A stretch of 64,000 nt of DNA from Lacinutrix sp. Hel_I_90 (GTDB lineage: Bacteria > Bacteroidota > Bacteroidia > Flavobacteriales > Flavobacteriaceae): positions 2,158,501 to 2,222,500 of the forward strand of contig NZ_JYNQ01000001.1 of NCBI RefSeq assembly GCF_000934685.1. The letters are read 5' to 3'. Below, piece after piece: positions 7,591-16,250 of this stretch; the stretch's first letter is position 1, and the number at the start of each line of letters is the position of its first letter. Both the position numbers and the translations under genes were made by a program. The notes beneath the pieces are model-generated. The model did not search any database, was not told the origin of the DNA, and saw nothing but the letters and a program-made list of their open reading frames with translations.

Positions 7591-10161
7591 ATGAAATCCC
7601 TCCAATTAACAATGTTATCCATGCTATTCTTTTGTATGGCTTTGAATCCACAAATCTCAGAATCTCAAAACAGCCAGTCCCTAGAAAAGAAGGGTCTGTT
7701 TTATGCAACCATGCAGACACAAGATGCTAAAGAATTACAGATCAATCACCCAGAAGCTGTTCGAATAATTGAGTCATTAAATGGCTATAGTGCTGTAATG
7801 CTGACTGATGATGCTGCAGAAGAACTTCACCATAAAGTTTTAGTTCATGGTCCCGGTTTTATTTACGAAGCCTCTAAGGAAAATGCTATAGCGGCCATTT
7901 ACAAATCCAGTCTCATAGCGTCCCAGGCAACTACCAAACGGGCAAATTCTCTCTATAGCATTACCCAGCAACCATTGGTACTACAAAGTTTAGATTTAGT
8001 GAACAACCTAAACATTGCAAATCAAATACAAGAATTAGAAAGCTATGTGACCAGATACCACACGAAAAACAGTGCAGCACAAGCTGTTTTCGACTTAAAA
8101 ACGAAATGGGAAACGCTTGCTTCAGGAAGAACTGATGTTTCTGTTAGGATTGTAAACCACACAAGTACCAGTATGCCCTCGGTTGTGATGACCATTACAG
8201 GCTCAGAAAACCCAGATGAATTTGTAATTATTGGTGGTCATATAGACTCCACAAATAGTGCGAATAACAATGATGCTCCAGGAGCAGATGATAATGCATC
8301 AGGAATAGCAACCATTACCGAAGCCGCGAGGGTGTTGTTTGAAATGAATTTTAAACCAAAGCGCACTATAGAATTCATGGCTTTTGCCGCTGAGGAAGTA
8401 GGTTTAAGGGGCTCTAAAGAAATTGCCCAAGACTACAAGTCTAGGAACGTCAACGTGATTAGCTATATGCAATTAGACATGACCAACTATAAAGGTTCTG
8501 CTAACGACGTATACATATCAACAGATTCTTATAACGATGATAATTTGAATAATTTCTTAATCGAGCTTATGGATTTTTACAACGCCTCTGGAGTACACAA
8601 AATAACTTATGGCACTTCCATTTGTAACTACGGTTGTTCTGATCATTATAGTTGGGCACAACAAGGTTATGACGTTGCCTTTCCCTTTGAAGCTACTTTT
8701 AACCAAAGCAATCCTTACATCCATACTAGAAACGACACGTTTGACAGATCGCCAACCCCGAATGCGACACACGCAGCAAAATTTGCAAAACTAGCATTAG
8801 AGTACTTAATAGAAATCTCAAATGGCAGCAATACAGGCAACCCTAATGGTGAGGCATGTACTGAAACGATCGCAATCTATCCGTATCAGGAAAGTTTTGA
8901 GTCGTCGTTTGGAGCTTGGTCCCAAGGTACAGCTGATGATTTAGACTATTCTAGAAACTCAGGCGGGACACCTTCAAGTGGTACAGGTCCCACTAACGCT
9001 TCTAATGGTTCTTATTATATCTATGTTGAAGCTTCAGGCAGTGGCACCGGCTTTCCTAATAAGACAGCCACTTTAAACTCTCCTTGCTACAACCTCACCA
9101 CACTTGCAACTCCTGAATTAAGTTTTGACTACCACATGTCAGGAAGTGCTATTGCTTCGTTAAATGTTGACATTAGAACGAGTAATACTGGGACTTGGAA
9201 TGCTATATATAGCAAATCTGGAGACCAAGGTAGCAATTGGAAGACCGCTAACATCAATTTAAGTTCTTACGGCAACGAATCTGCTGTTCAATTCCGCGTT
9301 ACTATCTTGACGGGAAGCGGAAGTAGCGGCTGGCAAAGCGACATCGCTCTCGATGCGATCTCTATAAAAAATGCTACAACCACAAATCCAACTTGTGAAA
9401 CTCTTAATTTTAATAACTACACCATAAATTCTTTTTCTAATCAAGATACTGATGGCACATACAGTGTTGTTAACTCTGGCGCGACATTAATTCTAAATAA
9501 TAACACCTGGAAACACATCAATTTAAACTATATTGTTACTGCTCAAACGGTTATTGAATTTACATTCAGCAGTACTTCTGAAGGAGAAATTCATGGCGTA
9601 GGCTTTGAAAACGATAATACCCTGACCAGTAACCGGTATTTTAAAGTGTATGGCACCCAAAATTATGGCATAACGAACTACGATACTTATGCTGGAAGTA
9701 CAAAAACCTATACGATACCTGTTGGTAATTTTTATTCTGGTTCCATGGATCGATTGGTTTTTATTAACGATAATGACGGTGGCGCCGGCAACAACTCTAC
9801 CATAAGCCAAGTCAAAATTTATGAAGGCGCATGCGACACTTCTGTATCCCAAAAGATAACGTTTGCCATAACAATACCCAATTTAGGCAATGAACCAGAA
9901 GGTGTTTTACCTTATATACGCGTAAGCCCAAATCCTGTTACTAACATTTTTAATATTAATGTAACGCAAAAAACAACCAACCCCCTCACTGCCACTCTGT
10001 ACACTATTAATGGGCGAGCGGTTTTTAAAAAATCCTTATCCTATGGTGTGAATGCCTTTTCTTCTAAGAAATTACAACTTAGTGCAGGTCTCTATTTAAT
10101 AACTTTAGAAACTGAAGGGGAAGAAACGGTTACAAAAAAAATAGTTTTAGGTGAGATTTAA
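7591..10161 (+). CDS. Secreted M28 metallopeptidase with T9SS sorting tail
   Basis: This 856-residue protein has an N-terminal signal peptide (residues 1 to about 25), a propeptide-like region, and an M28 zinc aminopeptidase domain (about 190-410). Zinc ligands are recognisable: H217 in GGHIDSTN, D233 in PGADDNASG, the E268/E269 pair in FAAEEVGLRG, D296 in MQLDM and the histidine of CSDHYSW. A MAM-like jelly-roll follows (about 430-595, starting PYQESFESSFGAWSQ and ending DIALDAISIK), then another beta domain. The last 80 residues (VSPNPVTNIFNINV through a GLYLITLETEGEETV-like strand) are a type A Por secretion tail. It is therefore exported through T9SS, probably to degrade extracellular peptides. 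It is monocistronic. Confidence 0.93.
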   Translation: MKSLQLTMLSMLFFCMALNPQISESQNSQSLEKKGLFYATMQTQDAKELQINHPEAVRIIESLNGYSAVMLTDDAAEELHHKVLVHGPGFIYEASKENAIAAIYKSSLIASQATTKRANSLYSITQQPLVLQSLDLVNNLNIANQIQELESYVTRYHTKNSAAQAVFDLKTKWETLASGRTDVSVRIVNHTSTSMPSVVMTITGSENPDEFVIIGGHIDSTNSANNNDAPGADDNASGIATITEAARVLFEMNFKPKRTIEFMAFAAEEVGLRGSKEIAQDYKSRNVNVISYMQLDMTNYKGSANDVYISTDSYNDDNLNNFLIELMDFYNASGVHKITYGTSICNYGCSDHYSWAQQGYDVAFPFEATFNQSNPYIHTRNDTFDRSPTPNATHAAKFAKLALEYLIEISNGSNTGNPNGEACTETIAIYPYQESFESSFGAWSQGTADDLDYSRNSGGTPSSGTGPTNASNGSYYIYVEASGSGTGFPNKTATLNSPCYNLTTLATPELSFDYHMSGSAIASLNVDIRTSNTGTWNAIYSKSGDQGSNWKTANINLSSYGNESAVQFRVTILTGSGSSGWQSDIALDAISIKNATTTNPTCETLNFNNYTINSFSNQDTDGTYSVVNSGATLILNNNTWKHINLNYIVTAQTVIEFTFSSTSEGEIHGVGFENDNTLTSNRYFKVYGTQNYGITNYDTYAGSTKTYTIPVGNFYSGSMDRLVFINDNDGGAGNNSTISQVKIYEGACDTSVSQKITFAITIPNLGNEPEGVLPYIRVSPNPVTNIFNINVTQKTTNPLTATLYTINGRAVFKKSLSYGVNAFSSKKLQLSAGLYLITLETEGEETVTKKIVLGEI

Positions 10162-10296
10162 TTCTAAGACAGGAGCTTTCTAAAACTTGGTATAGATTCC
10201 TTTTGAAGCGTACGCCATAACTTTATACACGTATTCATTATATTTTATAACGAATCGTGGACCTGTGTACTATTATGAGACAATAAAACACCAAAC

Positions 10297-10324
10297 AAAA
10301 AACCCTTCTAAAAAGAAGGGTTTT
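10297..10324 (-). terminator. Intrinsic terminator of the tRNA with CAT anticodon
   Basis: An 11-base perfect stem (AAAACCCTTCT and its complement) with a four-base loop is followed by a T run in the minus direction, directly after the tRNA 3' end. It may also stop plus-strand readthrough from the M28 gene. Confidence 0.85.
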
Positions 10325-10329
10325 AAGTG

Positions 10330-10403
10330 TGGTCCCACTTGGGCTCGAACCAAGGACCACCTGATTATGAGTCAGGTGCTCTAACCAACTGAGCTATGGG
10401 ACC
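10330..10403 (-). tRNA. tRNA with CAT anticodon (tRNA-Met, possibly tRNA-Ile2)
   Basis: This 74-nt cloverleaf reads on the minus strand with 7-base acceptor stem GGTCCCA/TGGGACC, D-arm TAGCTCAGTTGGTTAGAGC, anticodon stem CCTGA/TCAGG around loop CTCATAA, and T-arm with GGTTCGAGCC. The anticodon is CAT. The gene does not encode 3' CCA, as is usual in this phylum. An elongator tRNA-Met and a lysidine-modified tRNA-Ile2 both have CAT anticodons and similar sequences. I cannot separate them without comparing all CAT tRNAs in the genome. Confidence 0.92.
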
Positions 10404-10414
10404 GAAATCGGCTG

Positions 10415-10422
10415 CAAATCTA
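10415..10422 (-). promoter_or_regulatory. TAnnTTTG -7 box for the CAT tRNA
   Basis: TAGATTTG on the minus strand lies 12 bases before the tRNA 5' end, so the primary transcript would begin within a few bases of the mature tRNA. Confidence 0.55.
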
Positions 10423-10450
10423 ATATTATTTTTAAAACTCTACAAGATTT

Positions 10451-10867
10451 TTATTCCTTTATATCATCTTTAATTTCTTGGCAAAGCTCGATTAACACCC
10501 CGTTAGCCGATTTTGGATGTAAAAAAGCCACTAACTTATTATCTGCGCCTTTTTTTGGTCTATCATTTAAAACGATAAACCCTTCGGCTTTTAGTCTTTT
10601 AATTTCGGCTTCAATATCATCCACATCAAAAGCAATGTGGTGAATGCCTTCCCCTTTTTTCTCTATAAATTTGGCTATTGGGCTGTCGTCTTTTGTCGCT
10701 TCCAATAGTTCTATTTTATTGTCTCCAACTTTAAAAAACGAGGTGTTTACACCTTCAGAGGCTACTTCCTCTATTTTATAATGTGGTGCTCCAAACAACT
10801 TGGCAAACAAATCGTTTGACTGCTCTAGACTTTTTACAGCAATGCCTATGTGCTCTATTTTATTCAT
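10451..10867 (-). CDS. mce: Methylmalonyl-CoA epimerase
   Basis: This 138-residue VOC-fold metalloenzyme interconverts (R)- and (S)-methylmalonyl-CoA, linking propionyl-CoA or succinyl-CoA metabolism to the mutase. Visible signatures are HIGIAV at the N-terminus (first metal histidine), EGIHHIAFDVDDIE in the middle, and GVLIELCQ near the end with the metal glutamate. The ATG at 10867 is taken as start; the codon before it is a TTG that would add one residue. Length is normal for the family. The mutase genes are not in the window. Confidence 0.93.
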   Translation of the reverse strand: MNKIEHIGIAVKSLEQSNDLFAKLFGAPHYKIEEVASEGVNTSFFKVGDNKIELLEATKDDSPIAKFIEKKGEGIHHIAFDVDDIEAEIKRLKAEGFIVLNDRPKKGADNKLVAFLHPKSANGVLIELCQEIKDDIKE

Positions 10868-11150
10868 CAAAAAACTGAGTTTTTTGTTTCCGTGAAAACG
10901 GAAACTAATTATTATTACTTCGTAACTTACTGTTCGCCTTTAAAAAGACACGCCTTTTACTTTCAAAAGTAATAAATACAGTTGGTAAATGGAAGTATAT
11001 TACTATAACGATGAACTATCGCGTTTAACGGGTTCCTTTTCCGTTCTATTTTCTTTTTCGTATATCCAATATCTAAGGGTATATAAATCCCTCACAGCGG
11101 CATATACGATACAAGAACTGTTGTTTTCTTTAGCACATTTCATAGTTAAA

Positions 11151-11181
11151 TTGGTATTAACTTTAAATAAGCGTATTTTTG
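11151..11181 (+). promoter_or_regulatory. Bacteroidota-type promoter for rbfA
   Basis: A -33 TTG (11151-11153) and a -7 box TATTTTTG (11174-11181) are separated by 20 bases, close to the Bacteroidota optimum. Transcription should begin near 11188, about 25 bases before the rbfA ATG. The rest of the 345-base gap (10868-11212) holds no recognisable gene. Confidence 0.65.
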
Positions 11182-11212
11182 CACTATATTCTTGCGAAAA
11201 CGCAACAAAAAA

Positions 11213-11614
11213 ATGAAAACAGAAGAAAGTCAAAGACAAAAAAAAATAGGATCGGTTTTACAACGTGATTTAGTAGACATCTTACAAACAGCTGCCACAC
11301 AAGGCGGTATGCGCGGTGTTATTATTTCGGTATCTAAAGTTTCAGTCACTGTAGATCTATCTGTAGCGAAAGTCTATTTGAGTATTTTTCCAAATGATAA
11401 AGCAAAGGAGTTAGTTGAAGGTATTAAGTCTAATCAGCCGTTTATTCGTCATGAACTGGCACAGCGTACTAGAAATCAGCTGCGCAGAATGCCACAGCTC
11501 TACTTTTTCGTAGACGACTCGCTGGAGCATATTGATAAAATTGAGCAGTCTTTAAAAGGAAAAGACAACCCTATAAAAGACCCAGACCTTTTAGATAAGC
11601 ACAAAAAATCTTAA
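11213..11614 (+). CDS. rbfA: Ribosome-binding factor A
   Basis: RbfA helps mature the 17S rRNA 5' end and the 30S subunit, binding near the decoding centre with a KH-like fold. The 133-residue protein begins MKTEESQRQKKIGSVLQRDL and carries the VSVTVDLSVAKVYLSIF strand and the late RMPQLYFFVDDSLEHIDKI segment typical of the family. The ATG at 11213 is preferred over an in-frame TTG seven codons upstream because it follows the promoter by a normal leader and matches family N-termini. It lies six bases before the next gene, so the two are probably co-transcribed. Confidence 0.95.
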   Translation: MKTEESQRQKKIGSVLQRDLVDILQTAATQGGMRGVIISVSKVSVTVDLSVAKVYLSIFPNDKAKELVEGIKSNQPFIRHELAQRTRNQLRRMPQLYFFVDDSLEHIDKIEQSLKGKDNPIKDPDLLDKHKKS

Positions 11615-11620
11615 CTTATT

Positions 11621-12826
11621 TTGAGTTTTCCTTATTACATTGCTAAACGCTATCTGCGCTCCAAAAGCAGTAATAATGCCATAAATTTCATCACGTATAT
11701 TGCCATTGGTGGCATCATTTTAGGTGCAGCCTCTCTTTTTATTGTGCTTTCTGGTTTTGCCGGTTTAAAGGATTTTACTCTAGAATTTACGAGTATTATA
11801 GATCCCGATTTAAAAGCCGAAACCACTATTGGGAAATCGTTTATTTTAACACCCGACATTGAAGAAAAACTGAGTACCGTTAATGGCATCGCTTCATATT
11901 CTAAAATCATTGAAGAACGGGTTATCGCTTCTTTTGATGGTAATAAACAAACCTGTTACATTAAAGGCGTTGATGAAAATTATAGCAAAGTAAATAAAGT
12001 AGATTCCATTATAGAATTGGGAAGTTGGTTAACTAAAAACACCTCTCAAGTCGTTGTGGGTTGGGGCGTTTCACGAAGTTTAAATATTGGTGTTTTAGAT
12101 TATGGTAAGCGCTTATCGCTATATGTGCCAAAAGCTGGCAAAGGACAAATAACGTCTGTACAGCAAGCGTTCACGCAAGTCGATGCTATTAATGTTGGTG
12201 TTTTTTCGGTTAATGAAAAGTTCGACGACACCTATATTTTCTCTTCTATTGGACTGGCTCAGGAATTGTTTAGCTTTCCTAAACATCAAATCTCAGCTAT
12301 TGAGTTTCGCTTAGCAGAAAATGCTGATGAAGTGTTAATAAAACAAGAGCTTCAAAGTATTCTTGGAGATAAGATACTGATTAAAAATAAAGAAGAACTC
12401 AACGCCTCCTTACACAAAATGCTAAATACCGAAAACCTGTTCGTTTATCTACTACTAACACTGGTGTCTATCATTTTAATATTTAATGTTATTGGCTCTT
12501 TAATCATGATGATTTTAGATAAAAAACAAACACTATCTACGCTATATAACATGGGTGCTACTTTAAAAGATATAAGAAAAATCTTCTTTTTACAAGGTAC
12601 CATAATGACCACTGTAGGCACAGTAATTGGGCTTTTTATAGGGTATTTAGTTGTGATTATTCAACAGACTTTTTCTTTAGTGATGATCACACCGACTCTC
12701 GCGTATCCCGTCTCTGTTCATGCCCAAAACTTCGTTATTGTATTTTTAACAATTACGATTTTAGGCATTATTGCTTCGAAAATTGCGTCTGTTCGTATTA
12801 CGAAAGCCATGGTGAAAATAAAATAA
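11621..12826 (+). CDS. LolC/LolE-like FtsX-family ABC permease
   Basis: This 401-residue membrane protein has one transmembrane helix at the N-terminus (after YYIAKRYLRSKSSNNAINFI), a large periplasmic MacB-like domain, and three C-terminal helices forming an FtsX domain with the IIGSLIMMILDKKQTL-type loop (residues about 270-400). The topology matches LolC/E permeases, which extract lipoproteins from the inner membrane with LolD. The start is a TTG six bases after the rbfA stop; rbfA followed by this permease is a common flavobacterial order. The ATPase subunit is not adjacent. The lipoprotein-release role is inferred from the family. Confidence 0.85.
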   Translation: MSFPYYIAKRYLRSKSSNNAINFITYIAIGGIILGAASLFIVLSGFAGLKDFTLEFTSIIDPDLKAETTIGKSFILTPDIEEKLSTVNGIASYSKIIEERVIASFDGNKQTCYIKGVDENYSKVNKVDSIIELGSWLTKNTSQVVVGWGVSRSLNIGVLDYGKRLSLYVPKAGKGQITSVQQAFTQVDAINVGVFSVNEKFDDTYIFSSIGLAQELFSFPKHQISAIEFRLAENADEVLIKQELQSILGDKILIKNKEELNASLHKMLNTENLFVYLLLTLVSIILIFNVIGSLIMMILDKKQTLSTLYNMGATLKDIRKIFFLQGTIMTTVGTVIGLFIGYLVVIIQQTFSLVMITPTLAYPVSVHAQNFVIVFLTITILGIIASKIASVRITKAMVKIK

Positions 12827-12830
12827 TTTA

Positions 12831-13826
12831 CTATTCTGTAAACTGATAATCACTAAATAATGCTTCAACCTCATCAAAGGCTGCAAACACATCTTTTGAA
12901 GCATCGCTAGTAACCATTTTCATGCGGTGTTCTTTAAAATGTGGAATGCCTTTAAAATAGTTGGTGTAGTGTCTTCTAGTTTCAAAAACACCAAGGGTTT
13001 CACCTTTCCAATCAATTGCCATTTGTAAATGTCTACGAGCAGCATCAACACGCTCTGCTAGAGAAATTGGCGCTAAGTGCGCACCTGTTTCAAAAAAGTG
13101 TTTTACTTGTTTAAAAAACCAAGGATTACCAATAGTCGCACGGCCAATCATACAACCGTCCAAGCCGTAAACATCTCGCATTTCCATAGCCCGCTCAGGC
13201 GTCGTGACATCGCCATTTCCAAAAACAGGAATATGCATTCTTGGGTTGTTTTTCACCTCAGCAATAGGTTTCCAATCAGCTTCTCCTTTATACATTTGTG
13301 CTCTGGTTCTCCCGTGAATAGCAATGGCCTTACACCCTACATCCTGAAGTCTTTCCGCCACTTCAAGAATGCGTATAGAATCGTGATCCCAGCCTAATCT
13401 CGTTTTTACAGTAATAGGAATATTGGTGCGTTTTACCATTTCAGCAGTCAGTTGTTCCATGAGACACACATCTTTTAAAATACCTGCACCTGCGCCTTTA
13501 CTCACCACTTTTTTTACCGGACAACCAAAATTAATATCAATAATATCTGGTTTTGATGCCGAAACGATATCAATGGTTTCTAACATACTTTCCATATTGG
13601 CACCAAAAATTTGAATGCCAACAGGACGTTCTTTTTCATAAATGTCTAACTTCATAACGCTTTTAGCTGCGTTACGAATGAGGCCTTCGCTAGACACAAA
13701 CTCTGTATACACAACATCTGCGCCTTGTTCTTTGCACAAGGCGCGAAACGGCGGATCACTAACATCTTCCATTGGTGCTAAAAGCAAAGGGAAATCCGGA
13801 AGTTCTATGTTGTCTATTTTTACCAA
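12831..13826 (-). CDS. dusB: tRNA-dihydrouridine synthase
   Basis: This 331-residue FMN enzyme reduces uridines in the tRNA D-loop. Motifs in order are LLAPMEDVSDPPFR (FMN loop), NFGCPVKKVVSKGAGAG with the catalytic cysteine, ITVKTRLGWD, AIHGRTRAQMYKGEADW, FGNGDVTTPE and DGCMIGRATIGNPWFF. Length and motif order fit the DusB/Dus subfamily. The start is a TTG; no in-frame ATG precedes the LLAPMEDV block. It converges on the permease gene with a four-base gap. Confidence 0.95.
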   Translation of the reverse strand: MVKIDNIELPDFPLLLAPMEDVSDPPFRALCKEQGADVVYTEFVSSEGLIRNAAKSVMKLDIYEKERPVGIQIFGANMESMLETIDIVSASKPDIIDINFGCPVKKVVSKGAGAGILKDVCLMEQLTAEMVKRTNIPITVKTRLGWDHDSIRILEVAERLQDVGCKAIAIHGRTRAQMYKGEADWKPIAEVKNNPRMHIPVFGNGDVTTPERAMEMRDVYGLDGCMIGRATIGNPWFFKQVKHFFETGAHLAPISLAERVDAARRHLQMAIDWKGETLGVFETRRHYTNYFKGIPHFKEHRMKMVTSDASKDVFAAFDEVEALFSDYQFTE

Positions 13827-13843
13827 AGTGTTTGATTTTTATG

Positions 13844-13851
13844 CAAAATTA
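13844..13851 (-). promoter_or_regulatory. TAnnTTTG -7 box for dus
   Basis: TAATTTTG on the minus strand, about 18 bases before the dus TTG start. It implies a short leader and supports that start. Confidence 0.5.
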
Positions 13852-13919
13852 GTGCTTTTTAGGTAAACCTACTATTCGCTAGATAATTATTGTATTTTTA
13901 AACCTCAAAACGCAACTCA

Positions 13920-14663
13920 TTGACTATTCCTTTCGAACCCACACTTTTAGGTTACCACATAAATAGCCATCTCATTTTAGAGTATCTCGCGTTCTTTGTG
14001 GCCTTTCGTTACTACCTGTTTTTAAGAAAGCAGTCTTACGATACTATTTCTGGAAGCAATAGACTCTCTATAATTTTAGGTGCGGCCATTGGCGCTTTAC
14101 TGGGATCGCGACTCATTGGGCTATTAGAAAACCCGCTTGTGGCATGGTCTCAGGAAAATCTTATCACTCTTTTAAACACTAAGACCATTATGGGTGGATT
14201 GTTTGGCGGATTGCTAGGTGTAGAACTCGCAAAAAAGCGTATTGGCGAAACGGAGTCCTCGGGCGATTTGTTTGTATTTCCCATTATTCTGGGAATTTTT
14301 ATAGGTCGTATGGGTTGCTTTTTATCGGGAATCAACGAATTTACTTACGGCAAAGAAACAACCTCTGTTCTTGGAATGGATTTGGGCGATGGACTATTAA
14401 GACACCCCACGGCATTATATGAACTAGTATTTCTTGTTGTTTTATTTTTCAGTTTAAAACGACTGCAAAGTACTTCAACTTTAAACAATGGCGAGGTGTT
14501 TAAATGGTTTATGGTTTTATATTTCACATTTCGCTTCTGTATTGAATTTTTAAAACCGAATGTGTTTTATATTATAGGTTTGAGCACGATTCAAATTTTA
14601 TGTGTAATTTGTTGGTTATACTATTCTCGATTTATACTTCAAAAACTAAATTATGCCAGTTAG
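13920..14663 (+). CDS. Divergent Lgt-like (prolipoprotein diacylglyceryl transferase family) protein
   Basis: This 247-residue polytopic membrane protein is related to Lgt, which moves diacylglyceryl from phosphatidylglycerol to the lipobox cysteine. Family marks are a glycine-rich GGLFGGLLG block (92-100), IGRMGCFLSG (R130 kept), RHPTALYE (161-168), and a helix with R205 and E209 (FRFCIEF). The histidine that canonical Lgt carries before the second glycine pair (HGG) is phenylalanine here, and the asparagine of GRxGNF is C133. It is thus probably a paralogue with altered chemistry. It overlaps the next gene by 11 bases. The start is a TTG. Family is fairly sure, activity is not. Confidence 0.8.
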   Translation: MTIPFEPTLLGYHINSHLILEYLAFFVAFRYYLFLRKQSYDTISGSNRLSIILGAAIGALLGSRLIGLLENPLVAWSQENLITLLNTKTIMGGLFGGLLGVELAKKRIGETESSGDLFVFPIILGIFIGRMGCFLSGINEFTYGKETTSVLGMDLGDGLLRHPTALYELVFLVVLFFSLKRLQSTSTLNNGEVFKWFMVLYFTFRFCIEFLKPNVFYIIGLSTIQILCVICWLYYSRFILQKLNYAS

Positions 14664-16047
14664 AAACTATACGTACTACGATTTTACCTTAAGCCTTTGT
14701 CCAGAATGTTTGCGTCGTATAGATGCTAAAATCGTATTTGAAGATGGCAATGTTTACATGTTAAAACGCTGTAAAGAACACGGGAGTTCTAAGGTGTTGA
14801 TTGCCGATGATATTGAATACTACAAAAATATAAGAAACTACAATAAACCTAGCGAAACGCCTTATACTTTTAATACTAAAACAGACTATGGGTGTCCTTA
14901 CGATTGCGGGTTGTGTCCAGACCACGAACAACACAGTTGCTTAACAGTTGTTGAAGTGACCGATCGTTGTAATTTAACCTGCCCAACGTGTTATGCCGGT
15001 TCATCACCAACGTATGGGAGACATCGTACTTTAGATGAAGTCAAAGCGATGTTAGATACGATTGTTCGCAATGAAAAAGAGCCAGATGTGGTACAAATTT
15101 CTGGAGGAGAACCTACCATTCATCCACAGTTTTGGGAGATTATGGATTATGCAAAATCATTACCCATCCGGCATTTAATGCTGAATACCAATGGTATAAA
15201 AATTGCTAAAGATCTCGCTTTCGCAGAACGACTAAAAACCTATGCTCCAGATTTTGAAGTGTATTTACAATTTGATTCTTTCGAAAATAGCGTGCTTCGT
15301 GAATTACGTGGTGCCGATTTGAATGACGTAAGAACCCAAGCCATTGCAAATTTGAATACCGTGAACCTCTCAACGACCTTGGTCGTAACGCTTCAAAAGG
15401 GATTGAATGACCATGAAATTGGAAAAATTATCGATTACGCGCTACTGCAAAAATGTGTTCGTGGCGTAACACTTCAACCTACACAAATTGCCGGACGCTT
15501 AGAGCATTTTAATCCTGAGACCGATCGCATGACACTCACAGAGGTTCGTAGAAAAATCATTGAGCAAACCACTATATTTAATAGTGATGATCTTATTCCT
15601 GTACCATGTAATCCAGATGCTTTGGTTATGGGTTACGCGCTTAAATTAGGCGAAGCGGTGTTTCCGTTAACCCGTTATATCAATCCTGCAGATTTATTAG
15701 ACAATAGTAAAAACACTATTATTTACGAGCAAGATGAACAGCTTCAAGATAAAATGATTGCATTGTTTAGCACCGCGAATTCCGTAGAAGTTGCAGAAGA
15801 AAATTTGAAATCTATTATGTGTTGTTTACCCAATATTGATGCGCCAAACTTAGGCTATGATAATTTATTTCGGGTCATCATTATGCAATTTATTGACGCT
15901 TATAATTTTGATGTACGCGCGATTAAAAAATCCTGTGTTCATATTGTAAACAAAGACAATAAAATCATTCCTTTTGAAACCATGAATTTGTTTTATCGTG
16001 ATGATAAAAAAGAGCACTTAGAACGCCTTAGAAACGAAATGATATGA
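14653..16047 (+). CDS. Tes/MJ0619-like multi-cluster radical SAM protein
   Basis: This 464-residue radical SAM enzyme has four cysteine regions: an N-terminal CPEC plus KRCKEHG pair (C16, C19, C40), a second cluster motif around C81, C85, C88 and C96, the radical SAM CNLTCPTC (C106, C110, C113), and C-terminal CC at 390-391 with C428 in SCVHIV. SAM-binding GGEPT is at 151-155. This layout, including the FIDAYNFDV...CVH tail, matches the MJ0619/tetraether synthase (Tes) group, which act on methyl or methylene carbons of unactivated substrates including lipid chains. It overlaps the Lgt-like gene by 11 bases and the next gene by four, implying coupled translation. Substrate unknown; a lipid is inferred. 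Confidence 0.83.
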   Translation: MPVRNYTYYDFTLSLCPECLRRIDAKIVFEDGNVYMLKRCKEHGSSKVLIADDIEYYKNIRNYNKPSETPYTFNTKTDYGCPYDCGLCPDHEQHSCLTVVEVTDRCNLTCPTCYAGSSPTYGRHRTLDEVKAMLDTIVRNEKEPDVVQISGGEPTIHPQFWEIMDYAKSLPIRHLMLNTNGIKIAKDLAFAERLKTYAPDFEVYLQFDSFENSVLRELRGADLNDVRTQAIANLNTVNLSTTLVVTLQKGLNDHEIGKIIDYALLQKCVRGVTLQPTQIAGRLEHFNPETDRMTLTEVRRKIIEQTTIFNSDDLIPVPCNPDALVMGYALKLGEAVFPLTRYINPADLLDNSKNTIIYEQDEQLQDKMIALFSTANSVEVAEENLKSIMCCLPNIDAPNLGYDNLFRVIIMQFIDAYNFDVRAIKKSCVHIVNKDNKIIPFETMNLFYRDDKKEHLERLRNEMI

Positions 16048-16250
16048 AGTATTTACTATTAGAAGTCGGGAATCTTAATGGCTTGGTATTTTTGCTTATC
16101 GCCATCATGCTTGGTCCAGCCATTGTATTAGCAATCATTGGTTTTGCTGTGAAAAATAAAAACAAAAAAGCAGCCAAAATTTTATTTATTCTAGCTGCCG
16201 TATATGTTATTGTTAGTTTGGGGGTTTGTGGGGCGCTTCTTACTGGTTAA
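16044..16250 (+). CDS. Small two-helix membrane protein coupled to the radical SAM gene
   Basis: This 68-residue protein has two predicted transmembrane helices (about residues 13-36 and 45-66) joined by a short basic loop (KNKNKKAAK). Its start codon overlaps the radical SAM stop as ATGA, so it is the third gene of the coupled cassette. I recognise no family. Its end overlaps by 11 bases the end of the opposite-strand DUF4345 gene. It may be a membrane partner of the two enzymes upstream, which is inference from gene order only. Confidence 0.65.
   Translation: MKYLLLEVGNLNGLVFLLIAIMLGPAIVLAIIGFAVKNKNKKAAKILFILAAVYVIVSLGVCGALLTG

Noticed and set aside
8557-9852. Several open frames opposite or inside the M28 T9SS gene
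   Set aside because: They are antisense or out-of-frame shadows of a well-supported secreted peptidase.
10989-11239. Open frames on both strands (75-78 codons) before rbfA
   Set aside because: They overlap each other and the rbfA promoter, match no family, and show no leader or terminator of their own.
13920-14663. Calling the Lgt-like gene the housekeeping lgt
   Set aside because: Positions expected to hold the HGG histidine and the GRxGN asparagine are changed, and the gene is coupled to a radical SAM enzyme. A canonical lgt is expected elsewhere, though this cannot be checked in the window.
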